A DNA stretch of 64,000 nt from Bradyrhizobium sp. 21 (GCF_023073335.1 NZ_JADPJG010000002.1:539881-603880), one strand, 5' to 3'; numbered from the stretch's first letter, positions 35,955 through 45,318 are shown. The notes: generated from the letters alone by a model not told the origin. A program made the numbers and translations.

Positions 35955-37114
35955 GCGCTTCCGTGGTCAAGGGCTGGTGTCCCGGCGCGCTGCGCCCGAT
36001 GCAATCGGGCGACGGGCTCGTGGTGCGCGTGCGTCCGTTCGGCGGACGGCTCGACGCGGCACAAATCTCCGGACTGGCTCATCTCGCCGAGCGCCATGGC
36101 AATGGCCTGATCGACGTGACCAGCCGCGCCAATCTCCAGATCAGGGGCGTCAACAACACCAGCCACAGGCTGCTGCTCGACGGCCTATCGCAACTGGCGC
36201 TGCTCGACCCGGACGCTGACACCGAATCCCGTCGCAACATCCTGGTGACGCCGTTCTGGCGTACCGGGGACGAGAGCCAATCGCTCGCCGGCGAGCTCGA
36301 GGAGGCGCTCGCAGACAGCAAGCTCGAGCTTCCAACCAAGTTCGGCTTCGCCATCGATGACGGCACCTCACGCGTGCTTGCGGGCGATTCCGCGGATGTG
36401 CGGATCGAGCGCGATCGATCCGGCGGACTGCTGGTGCGGGCTGATGGTGACAGGTTCGGCCGCTCCGTCGCGCGTGGCGAGGCCGTGACCACCGCGCTCG
36501 CGCTGGCCGGCTGGTTCGTGATCTCAGGCGGCGCCAGGGGCGGGCGAGGGCGGATGGCTGCGCATCTTGCGGGCGGTGCAGCCTTGCCGGACGCATTGCG
36601 CAGCGAGGCAGAGCCGGCCCCGATCATGGCCGCGGCGCGTCCCGGCCTCTATTCACAAGGTGCGATGGTCGGCGTCGCCTTCGGACAGATGGCGCATGAG
36701 ACTCTCAACGAGTTCGCCGGTTGCGGACATGCATTGCGCATGACTCCATGGCGGATGGTCTTGAGCGAAGACAAGCGGGTGATGCCGAGCGCGACCGGCC
36801 TGATCACCGAGGCCTACGATCCTGCGCTGCGCGTCATCGCCTGTAGCGGTGCGCCTCGCTGTCGCGAGGCGCATGCCGATACCCGCGGCCTTGCCGCCGC
36901 CCTGGCCCCGAACATCGGCGCGGCCGCGCGGCTTCACGTCTCCGGCTGTGCCAAGGGCTGCGCCCATTCCGGTGCGGCCGCCATCACTCTGGTCGCGACC
37001 GGTGCGGGCTTCGATCTCGTGCGCGGCGGGACGACACGCGACGAGCCGATCCTGCGCGGGCTGACCCGCGACGACATCGTCAGGGATCCCTCCATCCTGA
37101 TGGGAGGGCACTGA
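35951..37114 (+). CDS. cobG: Precorrin-3B synthase (CobG)
   Basis: 387-residue Fe-S and oxygen-dependent monooxygenase of the nitrite/sulfite-reductase fold. It converts precorrin-3A to precorrin-3B, the step that marks the aerobic pathway. Cluster ligands are visible as ACSGAPRC (C-x5-C, about residue 298) and SGCAKGC (C-x3-C, about residue 335). ATG overlaps the cobN TGA. Presence of CobG, with no CbiD or CbiG, shows the pathway needs oxygen. Confidence 0.95.
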   Translation: MSASVVKGWCPGALRPMQSGDGLVVRVRPFGGRLDAAQISGLAHLAERHGNGLIDVTSRANLQIRGVNNTSHRLLLDGLSQLALLDPDADTESRRNILVTPFWRTGDESQSLAGELEEALADSKLELPTKFGFAIDDGTSRVLAGDSADVRIERDRSGGLLVRADGDRFGRSVARGEAVTTALALAGWFVISGGARGGRGRMAAHLAGGAALPDALRSEAEPAPIMAAARPGLYSQGAMVGVAFGQMAHETLNEFAGCGHALRMTPWRMVLSEDKRVMPSATGLITEAYDPALRVIACSGAPRCREAHADTRGLAAALAPNIGAAARLHVSGCAKGCAHSGAAAITLVATGAGFDLVRGGTTRDEPILRGLTRDDIVRDPSILMGGH

Positions 37115-37743
37115 TGCCGTACACTTACGAGACCGACGGCGCGGCGATCTATCGGCAGTCCTTTGCGACCATCAGGGCCGAAGCTGATCTTGCGCGTTTC
37201 ACGCCGGACGAGGAGCAGGTGGTGGTGCGGATGATCCATGCCGCCGGCATGGTCGGCCTGGAGGCGCACATCCGCTTCACATCAGGCATGGCGAGCGCTG
37301 CGCGCGCGGCCTTGCAGAAGGGCGCGCCGATCCTGTGCGACGCCCGCATGGTCTCGGAAGGAATTACCCGCGCACGCCTTCCCGCGGCCAACGCTGTCAT
37401 CTGCACGCTCGGCGACGAATCCGTTCCCGCGCTGGCGCAATCCATGCGCAACACGCGCTCGGCCGCAGCGCTCGAATTGTGGCGCCCGCATCTGGATGGC
37501 GCAATCGTCGCGATCGGCAACGCACCGACCGCGCTGTTTCATCTGCTCAACATGCTGGAGGATCGCGATTGCCCGCGGCCCGCGGCGATCATCGGCTGTC
37601 CCGTTGGCTTCGTCGGCGCGGCCGAATCCAAGGCTGCGTTGATGGCCAATCCCCCGGTGCCGGCGCTGACGGTCGAGGGCCGCCTCGGCGGTTCGGCGAT
37701 CACGGTCGCCGCCGTGAACGCGCTGGCGAGCCGGAGCGAATAG
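37114..37743 (+). CDS. cobH: Precorrin-8X methylmutase (CobH)
   Basis: 209 residues. It moves a methyl from C-11 to C-12 of precorrin-8X to give hydrogenobyrinic acid. The catalytic His lies in VVRMIHAAGMVGL (about residue 42); other markers are PILCDARMVSEGI and PAAIIGCPVGFVGAAESK. The ATG overlaps the cobG stop by one base. Confidence 0.96.
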   Translation: MPYTYETDGAAIYRQSFATIRAEADLARFTPDEEQVVVRMIHAAGMVGLEAHIRFTSGMASAARAALQKGAPILCDARMVSEGITRARLPAANAVICTLGDESVPALAQSMRNTRSAAALELWRPHLDGAIVAIGNAPTALFHLLNMLEDRDCPRPAAIIGCPVGFVGAAESKAALMANPPVPALTVEGRLGGSAITVAAVNALASRSE

Positions 37744-37745
37744 CG

Positions 37746-38477
37746 ATGGGACGCATCATCTGCTGCGGTCTCGGCCCCGGCGATCCCGATATGATGAGCG
37801 TGCGCGCGGACCGCACGGTGCGCGGTGCGAAGCACGTCGCTTTTTTCCGCAAGAAGGGGAGGCCGGGCCAGGCGCGCCAGATCGTCGAGGGCATGTTGGC
37901 TACCGACGTCAGCGAATACCCCATCGAATATCCGGTTACGACCGAGATCGCCTTCGACAGTCCTGAATACGTCCAGTTGCTGGCCGGCTTCTACGACGAA
38001 TGGGCGGAGCGCCTGGCGCGGCTTTCGCGCGCGGTCGACGTCGTCGTGCTCTGCGAGGGCGATCCTTATTTCTACGGCTCCTTCATGCATCTGCACATGC
38101 GCCTGCAAGGCCGCGTCGAGATCGAGGTGATCGCCGGCATTCCCGGCATGGTGGGCTGTTGGAACGGAGTCGGCCAGCCGATCGCGCTCGGCGACGACGT
38201 GACGACGGTGCTGATGGGTACGCTCGCTGAGGACGAGCTCGAACGGCGCATGCGCGATTCCGATGCGCTGGTGATCATGAAGACCGGGCGCAATCTCGCA
38301 AAGGTGCGCCGCGCGCTCGCTGCTGCCGGACGGCTGGACAATGCCTGGCTGGTCGAGCGCGGCACCATGCCCGGCGAGCGCGTGGTACGGCTTGCCGAGA
38401 TCGATGTCGCGGACTGCCCCTATTTCGCGATCGTGCTGGTGCACGGCAAGGGCCGGCATCTGGACGCGGCCGAATGA
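37746..38477 (+). CDS. cobI: Precorrin-2 C20-methyltransferase (CobI)
   Basis: 243 residues, tetrapyrrole methylase fold. It uses SAM to methylate precorrin-2 at C-20, giving precorrin-3A. N-terminal GLGPGDPDMMSVRA is the first SAM motif; CEGDPYFYGSFMHLHMRL and IEVIAGIPGMVGCWN are typical of CobI. ATG 37746 follows the cobH stop by two bases, with GGAG about ten bases upstream; the frame extends upstream only through cobH. Confidence 0.95.
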   Translation: MGRIICCGLGPGDPDMMSVRADRTVRGAKHVAFFRKKGRPGQARQIVEGMLATDVSEYPIEYPVTTEIAFDSPEYVQLLAGFYDEWAERLARLSRAVDVVVLCEGDPYFYGSFMHLHMRLQGRVEIEVIAGIPGMVGCWNGVGQPIALGDDVTTVLMGTLAEDELERRMRDSDALVIMKTGRNLAKVRRALAAAGRLDNAWLVERGTMPGERVVRLAEIDVADCPYFAIVLVHGKGRHLDAAE

Positions 38478-39208
38478 CGGGCACGCTGACCATCGCGGGC
38501 CTCGGGCCGGGCAGCGATGCGCTGGTGACGCCCGAGGTTTTTGCCGCACTTGCCGCCGCGACCGACATTCTGGGCTATGCGCCCTATGTCGCGCGGGTGC
38601 CGCCGCGGCCGGGGCTCACCTTGCATCCCTCCGACAATCGCGAAGAGTTGCAGCGCGCAGGCGAGGCCCTGCGGCTGGCCGCCGAAGGCGGACAGGTCGT
38701 CGTCGTATCTTCCGGCGATCCCGGCGTCTTCGCGATGGCGTCGGCCGTGTTCGAGGCGCTCGAACAGGCGCCGCATTGGCAGGAATTGCCGATCCGCGTG
38801 CTGCCCGGCATTACCGCGATGCTGGCGGCGGCCGCGCGCGCGGGCGCGCCGCTCGGCCATGATTTCTGTGCGATCAATCTCTCCGACAATCTCAAGCCAT
38901 GGGCGGTGATCGAGAAGCGCCTGCGGCTCGCCGCGGACGCCGATTTCGCAATTGCGATGTACAATCCCCGTTCGGCGAGCCGGCCGGACGGATTTGGCCG
39001 CGCGCTCGCGGTGTTGAAAGAAGCCGGCTGCGGCGAGCGCCTCGTGATTTTTGCGCGCGCGATCAGCGCTGCCGACGAGGAGATCGAGACCGTCACGTTG
39101 AACGAGGCGACGCCTGAAATGGCCGACATGCGCACGCTGGTGATCGTCGGCAATTCGCAGACGCGCCGGGTAGGCCGCTGGGTCTATGCGCCGAGGCAGG
39201 TCCGATGA
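38474..39208 (+). CDS. cobJ: Precorrin-3B C17-methyltransferase (CobJ)
   Basis: 244 residues, SAM-dependent methylase that also contracts the ring to give precorrin-4. GLGPGSDALVTPEV is the N-terminal SAM motif; GYAPYVARVP, SSGDPGVFAMASAVFE, and CAINLSDNLKPW mark CobJ. The ATG overlaps the cobI TGA. The last 25 bases overlap the 3' end of cobK on the other strand. Confidence 0.95.
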   Translation: MTGTLTIAGLGPGSDALVTPEVFAALAAATDILGYAPYVARVPPRPGLTLHPSDNREELQRAGEALRLAAEGGQVVVVSSGDPGVFAMASAVFEALEQAPHWQELPIRVLPGITAMLAAAARAGAPLGHDFCAINLSDNLKPWAVIEKRLRLAADADFAIAMYNPRSASRPDGFGRALAVLKEAGCGERLVIFARAISAADEEIETVTLNEATPEMADMRTLVIVGNSQTRRVGRWVYAPRQVR

Positions 39209-39930
39209 CCGAGCCACTGCATGATCTCGGCCACGCTTTCAACCCGCTGACGCTCGGGCATTTGCGGCCGCGAGATCATGATTACGGGCAGTCCGAACCT
39301 GCGCGCGGCGTCGATCTTGGCGCGCGCGCCGTCGCCGCCGGAATTGCGGGCGACGATGCACATGATGCCGCGCGTGCGCATCATCTCCAGCTCGCCGTCA
39401 AGCGTGAACGGCCCACGCGACACGATGACGTCTGCGGCGAAGGGCAGCGGCGCGTCGGGCGGATCGACGAAGCGCAGCGTGTAGGCGTGTTGCGGCTTGC
39501 TTGCGAATGGCGCGATGTGCTGGCGGCCGATGGCGAGGAACACTCGCGCCTTCGACTCCGGAAGCTCGGTGACCGCAGCGTTGACATCAGCGACCTCGAT
39601 CCAGTTGTCGCCGGGTGCTTTCGTCCAGGGCGCGCGCTCGAGCGCGATCAGCGGCATGCCGGTTTGCGCGCACGCTTCAACCGCATTGCGGCTCATCTCG
39701 GCCGCGAAAGGATGCGTCGCGTCGATCACATGCGTGATGGCTTCGCCGCGGATGTAATGGGCCAACCCGCTCACGCCACCAAAACCGCCGGTGCGAGTGG
39801 GCAGCGGTTGGTCGGCGGGCGCACGGGTGCGGCCGCCGTAGGAATACACGGCGTCAATGCCGGCACGCACGATCTCCGCCGCGAGCAGGCTCGCATCGGC
39901 GGTTCCGCCCAGAATGAGGGCGCGTGTCAT
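39184..39930 (-). CDS. cobK: Precorrin-6A reductase (CobK), antisense inside the operon
   Basis: 248 residues, NADPH-dependent reductase that turns precorrin-6A into dihydro-precorrin-6. Start MTRALILGGTADASLLA is the usual CobK N-terminus; THVIDATHPFAAEMSRNA is a family marker. ATG 39930 is chosen for that start; the open frame beyond would run through cobL. It lies opposite to all its neighbours: its ATG overlaps that of cobL by two bases (CATG), and its end overlaps cobJ by 25. It must be transcribed from inside cobL on the minus strand. Confidence 0.94.
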   Translation of the reverse strand: MTRALILGGTADASLLAAEIVRAGIDAVYSYGGRTRAPADQPLPTRTGGFGGVSGLAHYIRGEAITHVIDATHPFAAEMSRNAVEACAQTGMPLIALERAPWTKAPGDNWIEVADVNAAVTELPESKARVFLAIGRQHIAPFASKPQHAYTLRFVDPPDAPLPFAADVIVSRGPFTLDGELEMMRTRGIMCIVARNSGGDGARAKIDAARRFGLPVIMISRPQMPERQRVESVAEIMQWLGHRTCLGA

Positions 39931-41110
39931 GGTTGATCCCTGGCTGACCATCATCGGTATCGGCGAAGATGGCCTTGCGGGGTTGTCGGAAGCAAGCCGA
40001 AAGGCGCTCAGCGAGGCCGAAACCGTCTTCGGTGGTGAACGGCATCTCGCGCTTGCCGGCGTGGGTAGCCGCGGTCGCCCGTGGCCGGTGCCGTTCGACG
40101 CAGAGGTCGTGCTGAGCCGCCGCGGTGAGCCAACGTTAGTGCTCGCTTCCGGCGATCCGTTCTGGCACGGCGCCGGCGCAAGCCTGGCCGAGAAGCTCGA
40201 TGCGGGCGAATGGATCGCGCATCCGGCGCCGTCGACCTTCTCGCTCGCCGCGGCGCGGTTGGGTTGGCGCCTTGAGTCCGTGAGGTGCCTTGGCCTCCAT
40301 GCTGCGCCATTCGAGCGTCTCGTGCCGCATTTGGTGCGAGGTGCACGCATCATCTGCCTGGTGCGCGACGCGAAGGCGGTCGGTGATCTCGCAAGATGGC
40401 TGACGGAGCGCGGATGGGGCGCTTCACTGTTGTGGACTCTCGCCGCGCTTGGCGGCCCATCCGAAGAGATCGACCAGCATCGCGCTGATCGTTTTGCTGA
40501 GGATGTTTCTGGAAATCTGGTTGCAGTGGCCGTGCAGGCGCGGGGAACGCAGGGTATTCCCCGCAGCTCCGGCCTATCAGACGATCTTTTCGCTCATGAC
40601 GGCCAGATCACCAAGCGGCCGGTGCGCGCGCTCGCCCTCTCGGCGCTGGCGCCGCGTCAGGGTGAGCGGCTGTGGGACATCGGCGCTGGCTCCGGCTCGA
40701 TCTCAGTCGAGTGGGCACTGTGCGGCGGCGCGGCGACCGCCATCGAGGTGCGCAAGGACCGTGCCGCGAATATCCGCAGCAATGCGGCGGCGTTCGGATT
40801 GGCGCATCGGATCACCGTCATGACGGGGACTGCGCCCGAAGCTCTCGCTGCGCTGGATCCGCCAGATGCTGTCTTCATTGGCGGCGGTCTCGACGTCGCG
40901 ATGTTCGATGTCATCTGGTCGCGTCTGTCAATGGGCGCGAGGCTCGTCGCGCACTCGGTGACGCTGGAAACGGAAGCGCTGCTGGGCGAGCTGCACCAGC
41001 GCCACGGCGGCGAGTTGATGCGGGTCGATATCTCCCATGCCGCTCCGCTCGGCCGCTACCGGTCTTGGGAAGCGTCGCGGCCGGTGGTGCAATGGAGTGC
41101 GGTCCGATGA
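39929..41110 (+). CDS. cobL: Precorrin-6Y C5,15-methyltransferase, decarboxylating (CobL)
   Basis: 393 residues, two domains. The N-terminal CbiE-like methylase (LTIIGIGEDGLAGLSEASR) is followed from about residue 205 by a CbiT-like Rossmann methyltransferase (LWDIGAGSGSISVEWAL). It methylates C-5 and C-15 and removes the acetate carboxyl at C-12. The ATG at 39929 overlaps the cobK start codon on the other strand; starts further upstream would lie in cobK. The stop overlaps cobE (ATGA). Confidence 0.95.
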   Translation: MVDPWLTIIGIGEDGLAGLSEASRKALSEAETVFGGERHLALAGVGSRGRPWPVPFDAEVVLSRRGEPTLVLASGDPFWHGAGASLAEKLDAGEWIAHPAPSTFSLAAARLGWRLESVRCLGLHAAPFERLVPHLVRGARIICLVRDAKAVGDLARWLTERGWGASLLWTLAALGGPSEEIDQHRADRFAEDVSGNLVAVAVQARGTQGIPRSSGLSDDLFAHDGQITKRPVRALALSALAPRQGERLWDIGAGSGSISVEWALCGGAATAIEVRKDRAANIRSNAAAFGLAHRITVMTGTAPEALAALDPPDAVFIGGGLDVAMFDVIWSRLSMGARLVAHSVTLETEALLGELHQRHGGELMRVDISHAAPLGRYRSWEASRPVVQWSAVR

Positions 41111-41475
41111 AGGTCGCCGGACTCGGATTCAAGAAGGATGTGACGCTGGCTTCGCTGCGTGAGGCGCTGCTGGCGGCCGGCGGTCCCGAGGGACTTGAGG
41201 CGGTCGCGACGGTCAGCGACAAGGCCGACGCCGAGGTGCTCAAGCAGCTCGCGCGAGAATGCGGCGTGCCGATTAAGGCCGTTTCGCGGGATGTGCTGGC
41301 GGGCATTGACACGCCGACGCAGTCGAACGTCGTTGCGGAAAAGTTCGGCACTGGATCCGTCGCCGAGGCGGCGGCGCTTGCTGCCGCTGGCCCGCGCGCG
41401 CGATTGATTGCAACGCGCACGGTCTCGCAGGATCGCACCGCGACCGCCGCGATCGCCGAGGGAGACGGCGCATGA
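41107..41475 (+). CDS. cobE: CobE/GbiG C-terminal-domain protein
   Basis: 122 residues, CbiG C-terminal-domain family. Typical start [21 protein letters not shown] and [15 protein letters not shown]. CobE is part of aerobic cob operons and binds corrin intermediates; its exact step is not settled. Overlaps cobL and cobM by four bases each. Confidence 0.92.
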   Translation: MKVAGLGFKKDVTLASLREALLAAGGPEGLEAVATVSDKADAEVLKQLARECGVPIKAVSRDVLAGIDTPTQSNVVAEKFGTGSVAEAAALAAAGPRARLIATRTVSQDRTATAAIAEGDGA

Positions 41476-42254
41476 CGGTGCATTTCATCGGCGCCGGGCC
41501 GGGCGCTCCCGATTTGCTGACGCTGCGCGGACGCGATCTGATCGCAGCCTGTCCGGTCTGCCTCTATGCGGGCTCGCTGGTGCCGGAGGGCGTGCTGGCG
41601 CATTGCCCGCCGGGCGCGCGCATCGTCAACACCGCGCCGCTGTCGCTTGACGAGATCATCGCGGAGATCGCCACAGCGCATGCCGAGGGCAAGGATGTCG
41701 CGCGGCTGCATTCCGGCGATCTCTCGATCTGGTCGGCGATGGGCGAGCAGCTCCGTCGCCTGCGCGCGCTCGGCATTCCCTATTCGGTGACGCCTGGCGT
41801 TCCCTCATTCTCCGCCGCTGCGGCTGCGCTGGAGGCCGAGCTGACGCTGCCCGGCCTGGCACAAACCGTGGTGCTGACGCGCACGCCCGGTCGCGCCAGC
41901 ACTATGCCCGAGGGTGAAAGGCTCGCCGCCTTCGCCGCCACCGGCGCGGTGCTCGCGATCCATCTGTCGATCCATCTGCTCGACAAGGTCGTCGCCGAGC
42001 TGACGCCGCATTACGGCGCGGACTGCCCGGTCGCGATCGTCTGGCGCGCGAGTTGGCCGGACCAGCGCATCGTCCGCGCCACGCTGGCGACGCTCGATGC
42101 CGCCGTGGGCACCGAGATGGAGCGCACCGCGCTGATCCTGGTCGGCAGAACGCTCGGCTCGGCGGATTTTGACGAGAGCCGCCTCTATGCCGGCGACTAC
42201 GATCGCCGCTATCGGCCCGTCGGTGCCGAGCCACGATTTCCGGAGGCGTCTTGA
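41472..42254 (+). CDS. cobM: Precorrin-4 C11-methyltransferase (CobM)
   Basis: 260 residues, SAM-dependent methylase producing precorrin-5. Markers: [19 protein letters not shown] at the N-terminus, [54 protein letters not shown] and [11 protein letters not shown]. Overlaps cobE (ATGA) and cobB (TGATG). Confidence 0.96.
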   Translation: MTVHFIGAGPGAPDLLTLRGRDLIAACPVCLYAGSLVPEGVLAHCPPGARIVNTAPLSLDEIIAEIATAHAEGKDVARLHSGDLSIWSAMGEQLRRLRALGIPYSVTPGVPSFSAAAAALEAELTLPGLAQTVVLTRTPGRASTMPEGERLAAFAATGAVLAIHLSIHLLDKVVAELTPHYGADCPVAIVWRASWPDQRIVRATLATLDAAVGTEMERTALILVGRTLGSADFDESRLYAGDYDRRYRPVGAEPRFPEAS

Positions 42255-43564
42255 TGGCGGCTGGTCTTATCATCTCCGCACCGGCGTCCGGCGTCGGCAA
42301 GACCACGCTGACGCTGGCGCTCGCGCGGGCCTGGCGCAATCGCGGATTGAACGTGCAGTGCTTCAAGAGTGGGCCCGACTATATCGATCCCGCCTTTCAT
42401 GCCGCCGCGACGGGGCGCGCCTCCGTCAACGTCGATAGCTGGGCGATGGACCGCGGGACGATCTCGCATCTCGTCAGCCGCGGTGCGGACGCCGATGTGG
42501 TGATCGCCGAGGGCTCGATGGGCCTGTTCGACGGCGTCGCCGCGCGCGGTGTCTCCGGCACCGGCGCCACAGCCGACATTGCGGAGATGCTGAGCTGGCC
42601 GGTGGTTCTCGTGATCGATCCCTCCGGACAGGCGCAGACCGCAGCGGCGATCGCCGCAGGCCTTCGCGACTACCGGCCCGGCGTGCGCCTTGCGGGCGTC
42701 GTGCTCAATCGCGTCGCCAGCCCGCGCCACGAGGACCTCGTGCGGCGTGCGCTGACCGATGTCGGCATCGCCGTGTTCGGCGCGCTGCCGCGCCATGCCG
42801 AGATCAGCCTGCCGAAGCGGCATCTCGGCCTGGTGCAGGCGGAGGAGCAAGCCGAGATCGGGAAGCTGATCGATGAGGCCGCCCGCTTCGTCGCCGAACA
42901 TGTCGACATAGACGCGGTGCTGCGATCGGCAGCCATCTGGTTGCCGCAACCCGCCGCCAATGGCCTGAACGTGACGCCGCCCGGCCAGCGCATTGCGCTT
43001 GCGCGCGATGCTGCGTTCTCCTTCGTCTATCCGCACATGCTGGAAGCGTGGCGCGCGGCAGGCGCCGAGATCTCGGCATTTTCGCCGCTTGCCGATGAAG
43101 CGCCTGACGCGAGCGCCGACGTATGCTGGCTGCCCGGCGGCTATCCCGAGCTTCACGCCGGGACGATCGCGGCCAATGCGCGCTTCCGCAGCGGTCTGCG
43201 TGCCTTCGCCGGGACACGACCCGTGCACGGCGAATGCGGGGGCTATATGGTGCTGGGAACCGTCTTGACCGACGCTGACGGCGTCAGCCACGAGATGACG
43301 GGCCTGCTCGGCCTGGAGACAAGCTTTGCCAAGCGCCGCATGCATCTGGGCTATCGTCTTGCCACGCTCGCAGCGCCAATGCCGGGGCATCAGGCGGGCG
43401 CGCGCCTGCGCGGCCATGAGTTCCACTATTCAACCATCCTCGCGCAACCCGACTCGCCACTGGCGGTCGTGCATGATGCGACAGGCGCGGTCATCGCCGA
43501 GACCGGCTCGCGGCGGGGACAAGCCACCGGTACGTTCTTCCATCTGATCGCGGAGGACAGGTGA
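42254..43564 (+). CDS. cobB: Hydrogenobyrinic acid a,c-diamide synthase (CobB)
   Basis: 436 residues, glutamine-dependent. The N-terminal synthetase P-loop is APASGVGKTTLTLALARAW; the C-terminal amidotransferase domain has the nucleophile Cys in HGECGGYMVLG and a late His in GHEFHYST. It amidates the a and c side chains just before cobalt insertion. ATG 42254 is used; the in-frame TTG one codon upstream is part of the cobM end. Overlaps cobA by four bases. Confidence 0.95.
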   Translation: MAAGLIISAPASGVGKTTLTLALARAWRNRGLNVQCFKSGPDYIDPAFHAAATGRASVNVDSWAMDRGTISHLVSRGADADVVIAEGSMGLFDGVAARGVSGTGATADIAEMLSWPVVLVIDPSGQAQTAAAIAAGLRDYRPGVRLAGVVLNRVASPRHEDLVRRALTDVGIAVFGALPRHAEISLPKRHLGLVQAEEQAEIGKLIDEAARFVAEHVDIDAVLRSAAIWLPQPAANGLNVTPPGQRIALARDAAFSFVYPHMLEAWRAAGAEISAFSPLADEAPDASADVCWLPGGYPELHAGTIAANARFRSGLRAFAGTRPVHGECGGYMVLGTVLTDADGVSHEMTGLLGLETSFAKRRMHLGYRLATLAAPMPGHQAGARLRGHEFHYSTILAQPDSPLAVVHDATGAVIAETGSRRGQATGTFFHLIAEDR

Positions 43565-44292
43565 GCGCGTTTGTCACGTTCATCTCCGCCGGCCCCGGCG
43601 ACCCCGAGCTCCTCACGCTCAAGGGTGCCGCGCGACTGCGCGAGGCCGATGTCGTGCTCTATGACGATCTTGCCTCCGGCGCGATCCTCGATCTGGCCCG
43701 GCCCGGCGCCAATCTCGTCGCGGTGGGAAAGCGGGCGGGACGGCCCTCGACCAAGCAGCACCACGTCAACCGCCTCTTGGTCGACTACGCCGTAACAGGC
43801 GCGCGCGTGGTGCGATTGAAGTCGGGCGATGCCGGCATCTTTGGCCGGCTCGAGGAGGAGCTCGAGACGCTGCGTGAAGCGGGCATCGGCTACGAGATTA
43901 TCCCCGGCGTCACCTCGGCCTGTGTCGCGGCCGCGCAAGCCGGCATTCCGCTGACCCGGCGTCATACCTCCCGCCGCGTGCAGTTCGTGACCGGGGCCGA
44001 CGTCACCGGGGAGCTGCCGCCAGACCTGAATTGGGCGGCGCTGGCCGATCCCGAGGCGACGACCGTGGTCTATATGGGCCGGCGGACGTTTCCGGCGCTT
44101 GTCGTCAAATTGATCGAGCACGGCCTCTCCCCAATCACTCCGGCCTTGCTCGCCGAATCCCTTGGCCGTCCCGATGAGCGGCTCGTGCGCACAACAATTG
44201 CCGAGCTTGCCGAGCAGGTTGCGCGTGGAGGGGCGGCTTCCACAGCCGCCGTCATCCTGTTCGGGGCGTTGGCGGGGGATTATCCGCCATGA
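43561..44292 (+). CDS. cobA: Uroporphyrinogen-III C-methyltransferase (CobA/SUMT)
   Basis: 243 residues. It adds methyls at C-2 and C-7 of uroporphyrinogen III to make precorrin-2, the entry to the corrin branch. SUMT markers: GPGDPELLTLKGAARLREAD, VVLYDDLAS, VGKRAGRPSTKQ and VRLKSGDAGIFGRLEEE. It has no siroheme dehydrogenase domain, so it is the dedicated cobalamin form. Start GTG 43561 overlaps the cobB TGA. Last gene of the operon before riboswitch 2. Confidence 0.96.
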   Translation: MSAFVTFISAGPGDPELLTLKGAARLREADVVLYDDLASGAILDLARPGANLVAVGKRAGRPSTKQHHVNRLLVDYAVTGARVVRLKSGDAGIFGRLEEELETLREAGIGYEIIPGVTSACVAAAQAGIPLTRRHTSRRVQFVTGADVTGELPPDLNWAALADPEATTVVYMGRRTFPALVVKLIEHGLSPITPALLAESLGRPDERLVRTTIAELAEQVARGGAASTAAVILFGALAGDYPP

Positions 44293-44315
44293 CGGCCCCG
44301 GCCGCCCATCGGCCC

Positions 44316-44344
44316 TTGACGCCCGGCTTGCGAAAGAGGCACAC
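44316..44344 (+). promoter_or_regulatory. Possible promoter before riboswitch 2
   Basis: TTGACG at 44316-44321 is a good -35; the matching -10 region about 17 bases later (GCACAC) is poor. The position, about 40 bases before the aptamer, mirrors the other two riboswitches. Confidence 0.3.
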
Positions 44345-44354
44345 AGGAGAGGCA

Positions 44355-44545
44355 TGGTGCTCGACGCGGCGCAAAGCGCTTAGAGCATAATCGGGAATGG
44401 GGATGGGCGGACCCAGTTGCGGCGCCCAAAACCCCAGCCGCCCCCGCGACTGTAAGCGGTGAGGGACTCCGAACCGCCACTGGGCCGCAAGGTCCGGGAA
44501 GGCAGGAGAACCCAGTGAACCGCGAGCCAGGAGACCGGCCGTGCA
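44355..44545 (+). promoter_or_regulatory. Cobalamin riboswitch 2 (leader of cobalt permease/cobF/cobT)
   Basis: Conserved blocks: GGTGC (44357), AATCGGGAATGGGG (about 44389-44402), CAGCCGCCCCCGCGACTGTAAG (core, about 44435-44456), GCCACTGGG (44476-44484), GGGAAGGCAGGAG, and the B12 box GAGCCAGGAGACCGGCC (44524-44540). A perfect six-pair hairpin GCCGTC/GACGGC (44561-44578) follows, right before AAGGA and the start codon, and may act in the expression switch. Confidence 0.93.
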
Positions 44546-44594
44546 CGTTTTGAGGCCAAGGCCGTCGGGTGTGACGGCAAGAAGGATCTGAGCC

Positions 44595-45272
44595 ATGCAT
44601 ATCGAACCCGGACTAGTCTCGGACGCCAAGCTCGTATTGAGTTACGCAACCGGCATCGCCGTTGGCGGCGTTGCCTTGAAGCTCGCGGTCGAGACCGTGC
44701 GCGAGCAGGGCATCACGTCGTTTGCGGCGCGGACGCTGGCCACCACAGGACTTGTGTTCGTCTTCTTCGAGATCCTGCCGCACTTTCCGGTCGGCGTCTC
44801 CGAAGTCCACTTCATCCTCGGCTCGACCTTGTTCCTGCTGTTCGGTGCAGCGCCCGCCGCCTTCGGCCTCGCGTTCGGCCTGCTGTTCCAGGGCGTCTTC
44901 TTCGAGCCGCCCGACCTGCCGCAATATGGCATGAACGTCACCACGCTGCTGGTGCCGCTGTTCGCGATCCAGGCGATCGCGACGCGGATCATTCCGCGCA
45001 GCACCGCGTATGTTGACCTGAAATATCGACAAGCGTTGGCGCTTTCGACGACCTATCAGGCGGGTGTCATCGCCTGGGTGGCGTTCTGGGCGCTCTACGG
45101 CTCCGGCTTTGCGATGAGCAACCTCGCGAGCATCGCGACGTTTGCGGCCTCCTATGCGCTGGTCATCGTGATCGAGCCCCTCGCCGATCTCGGTGTGCTG
45201 GCACTGGCGAAGTCGCTGCGCGGTATCACCGCGCCCGGCTTCGTCACCCCGCGCCTGCACAACGCAGCTTAA
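44595..45272 (+). CDS. CbiM-like energy-coupling cobalt permease, stand-alone
   Basis: 225-residue membrane protein with six or seven helices. It begins MHIEPGLVSDAKLVLSYATG; in CbiM/NikM proteins the N-terminal Met-His segment helps bind the metal, and His2 is conserved here. No CbiN, CbiQ or CbiO gene is adjacent, so the coupling module is either elsewhere or not needed. The B12 riboswitch directly upstream supports cobalt as the ion. Confidence 0.82.
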   Translation: MHIEPGLVSDAKLVLSYATGIAVGGVALKLAVETVREQGITSFAARTLATTGLVFVFFEILPHFPVGVSEVHFILGSTLFLLFGAAPAAFGLAFGLLFQGVFFEPPDLPQYGMNVTTLLVPLFAIQAIATRIIPRSTAYVDLKYRQALALSTTYQAGVIAWVAFWALYGSGFAMSNLASIATFAASYALVIVIEPLADLGVLALAKSLRGITAPGFVTPRLHNAA

Positions 45273-45285
45273 GAGACAAGCGAAC

Positions 45286-45306
45286 GGGCGGCCGTCATGG
45301 CCGCCC
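45286..45306 (+). terminator. Hairpin between the permease and cobF
   Basis: GGGCGGCC, loop GTCAT, GGCCGCCC: a perfect eight-pair stem 13 bases after the permease stop and 13 before the cobF ATG. There is no U-tract (TTCGC follows), so it may attenuate or protect mRNA rather than end transcription. Confidence 0.4.
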
Positions 45307-45318
45307 TTCGCAGGTAAG

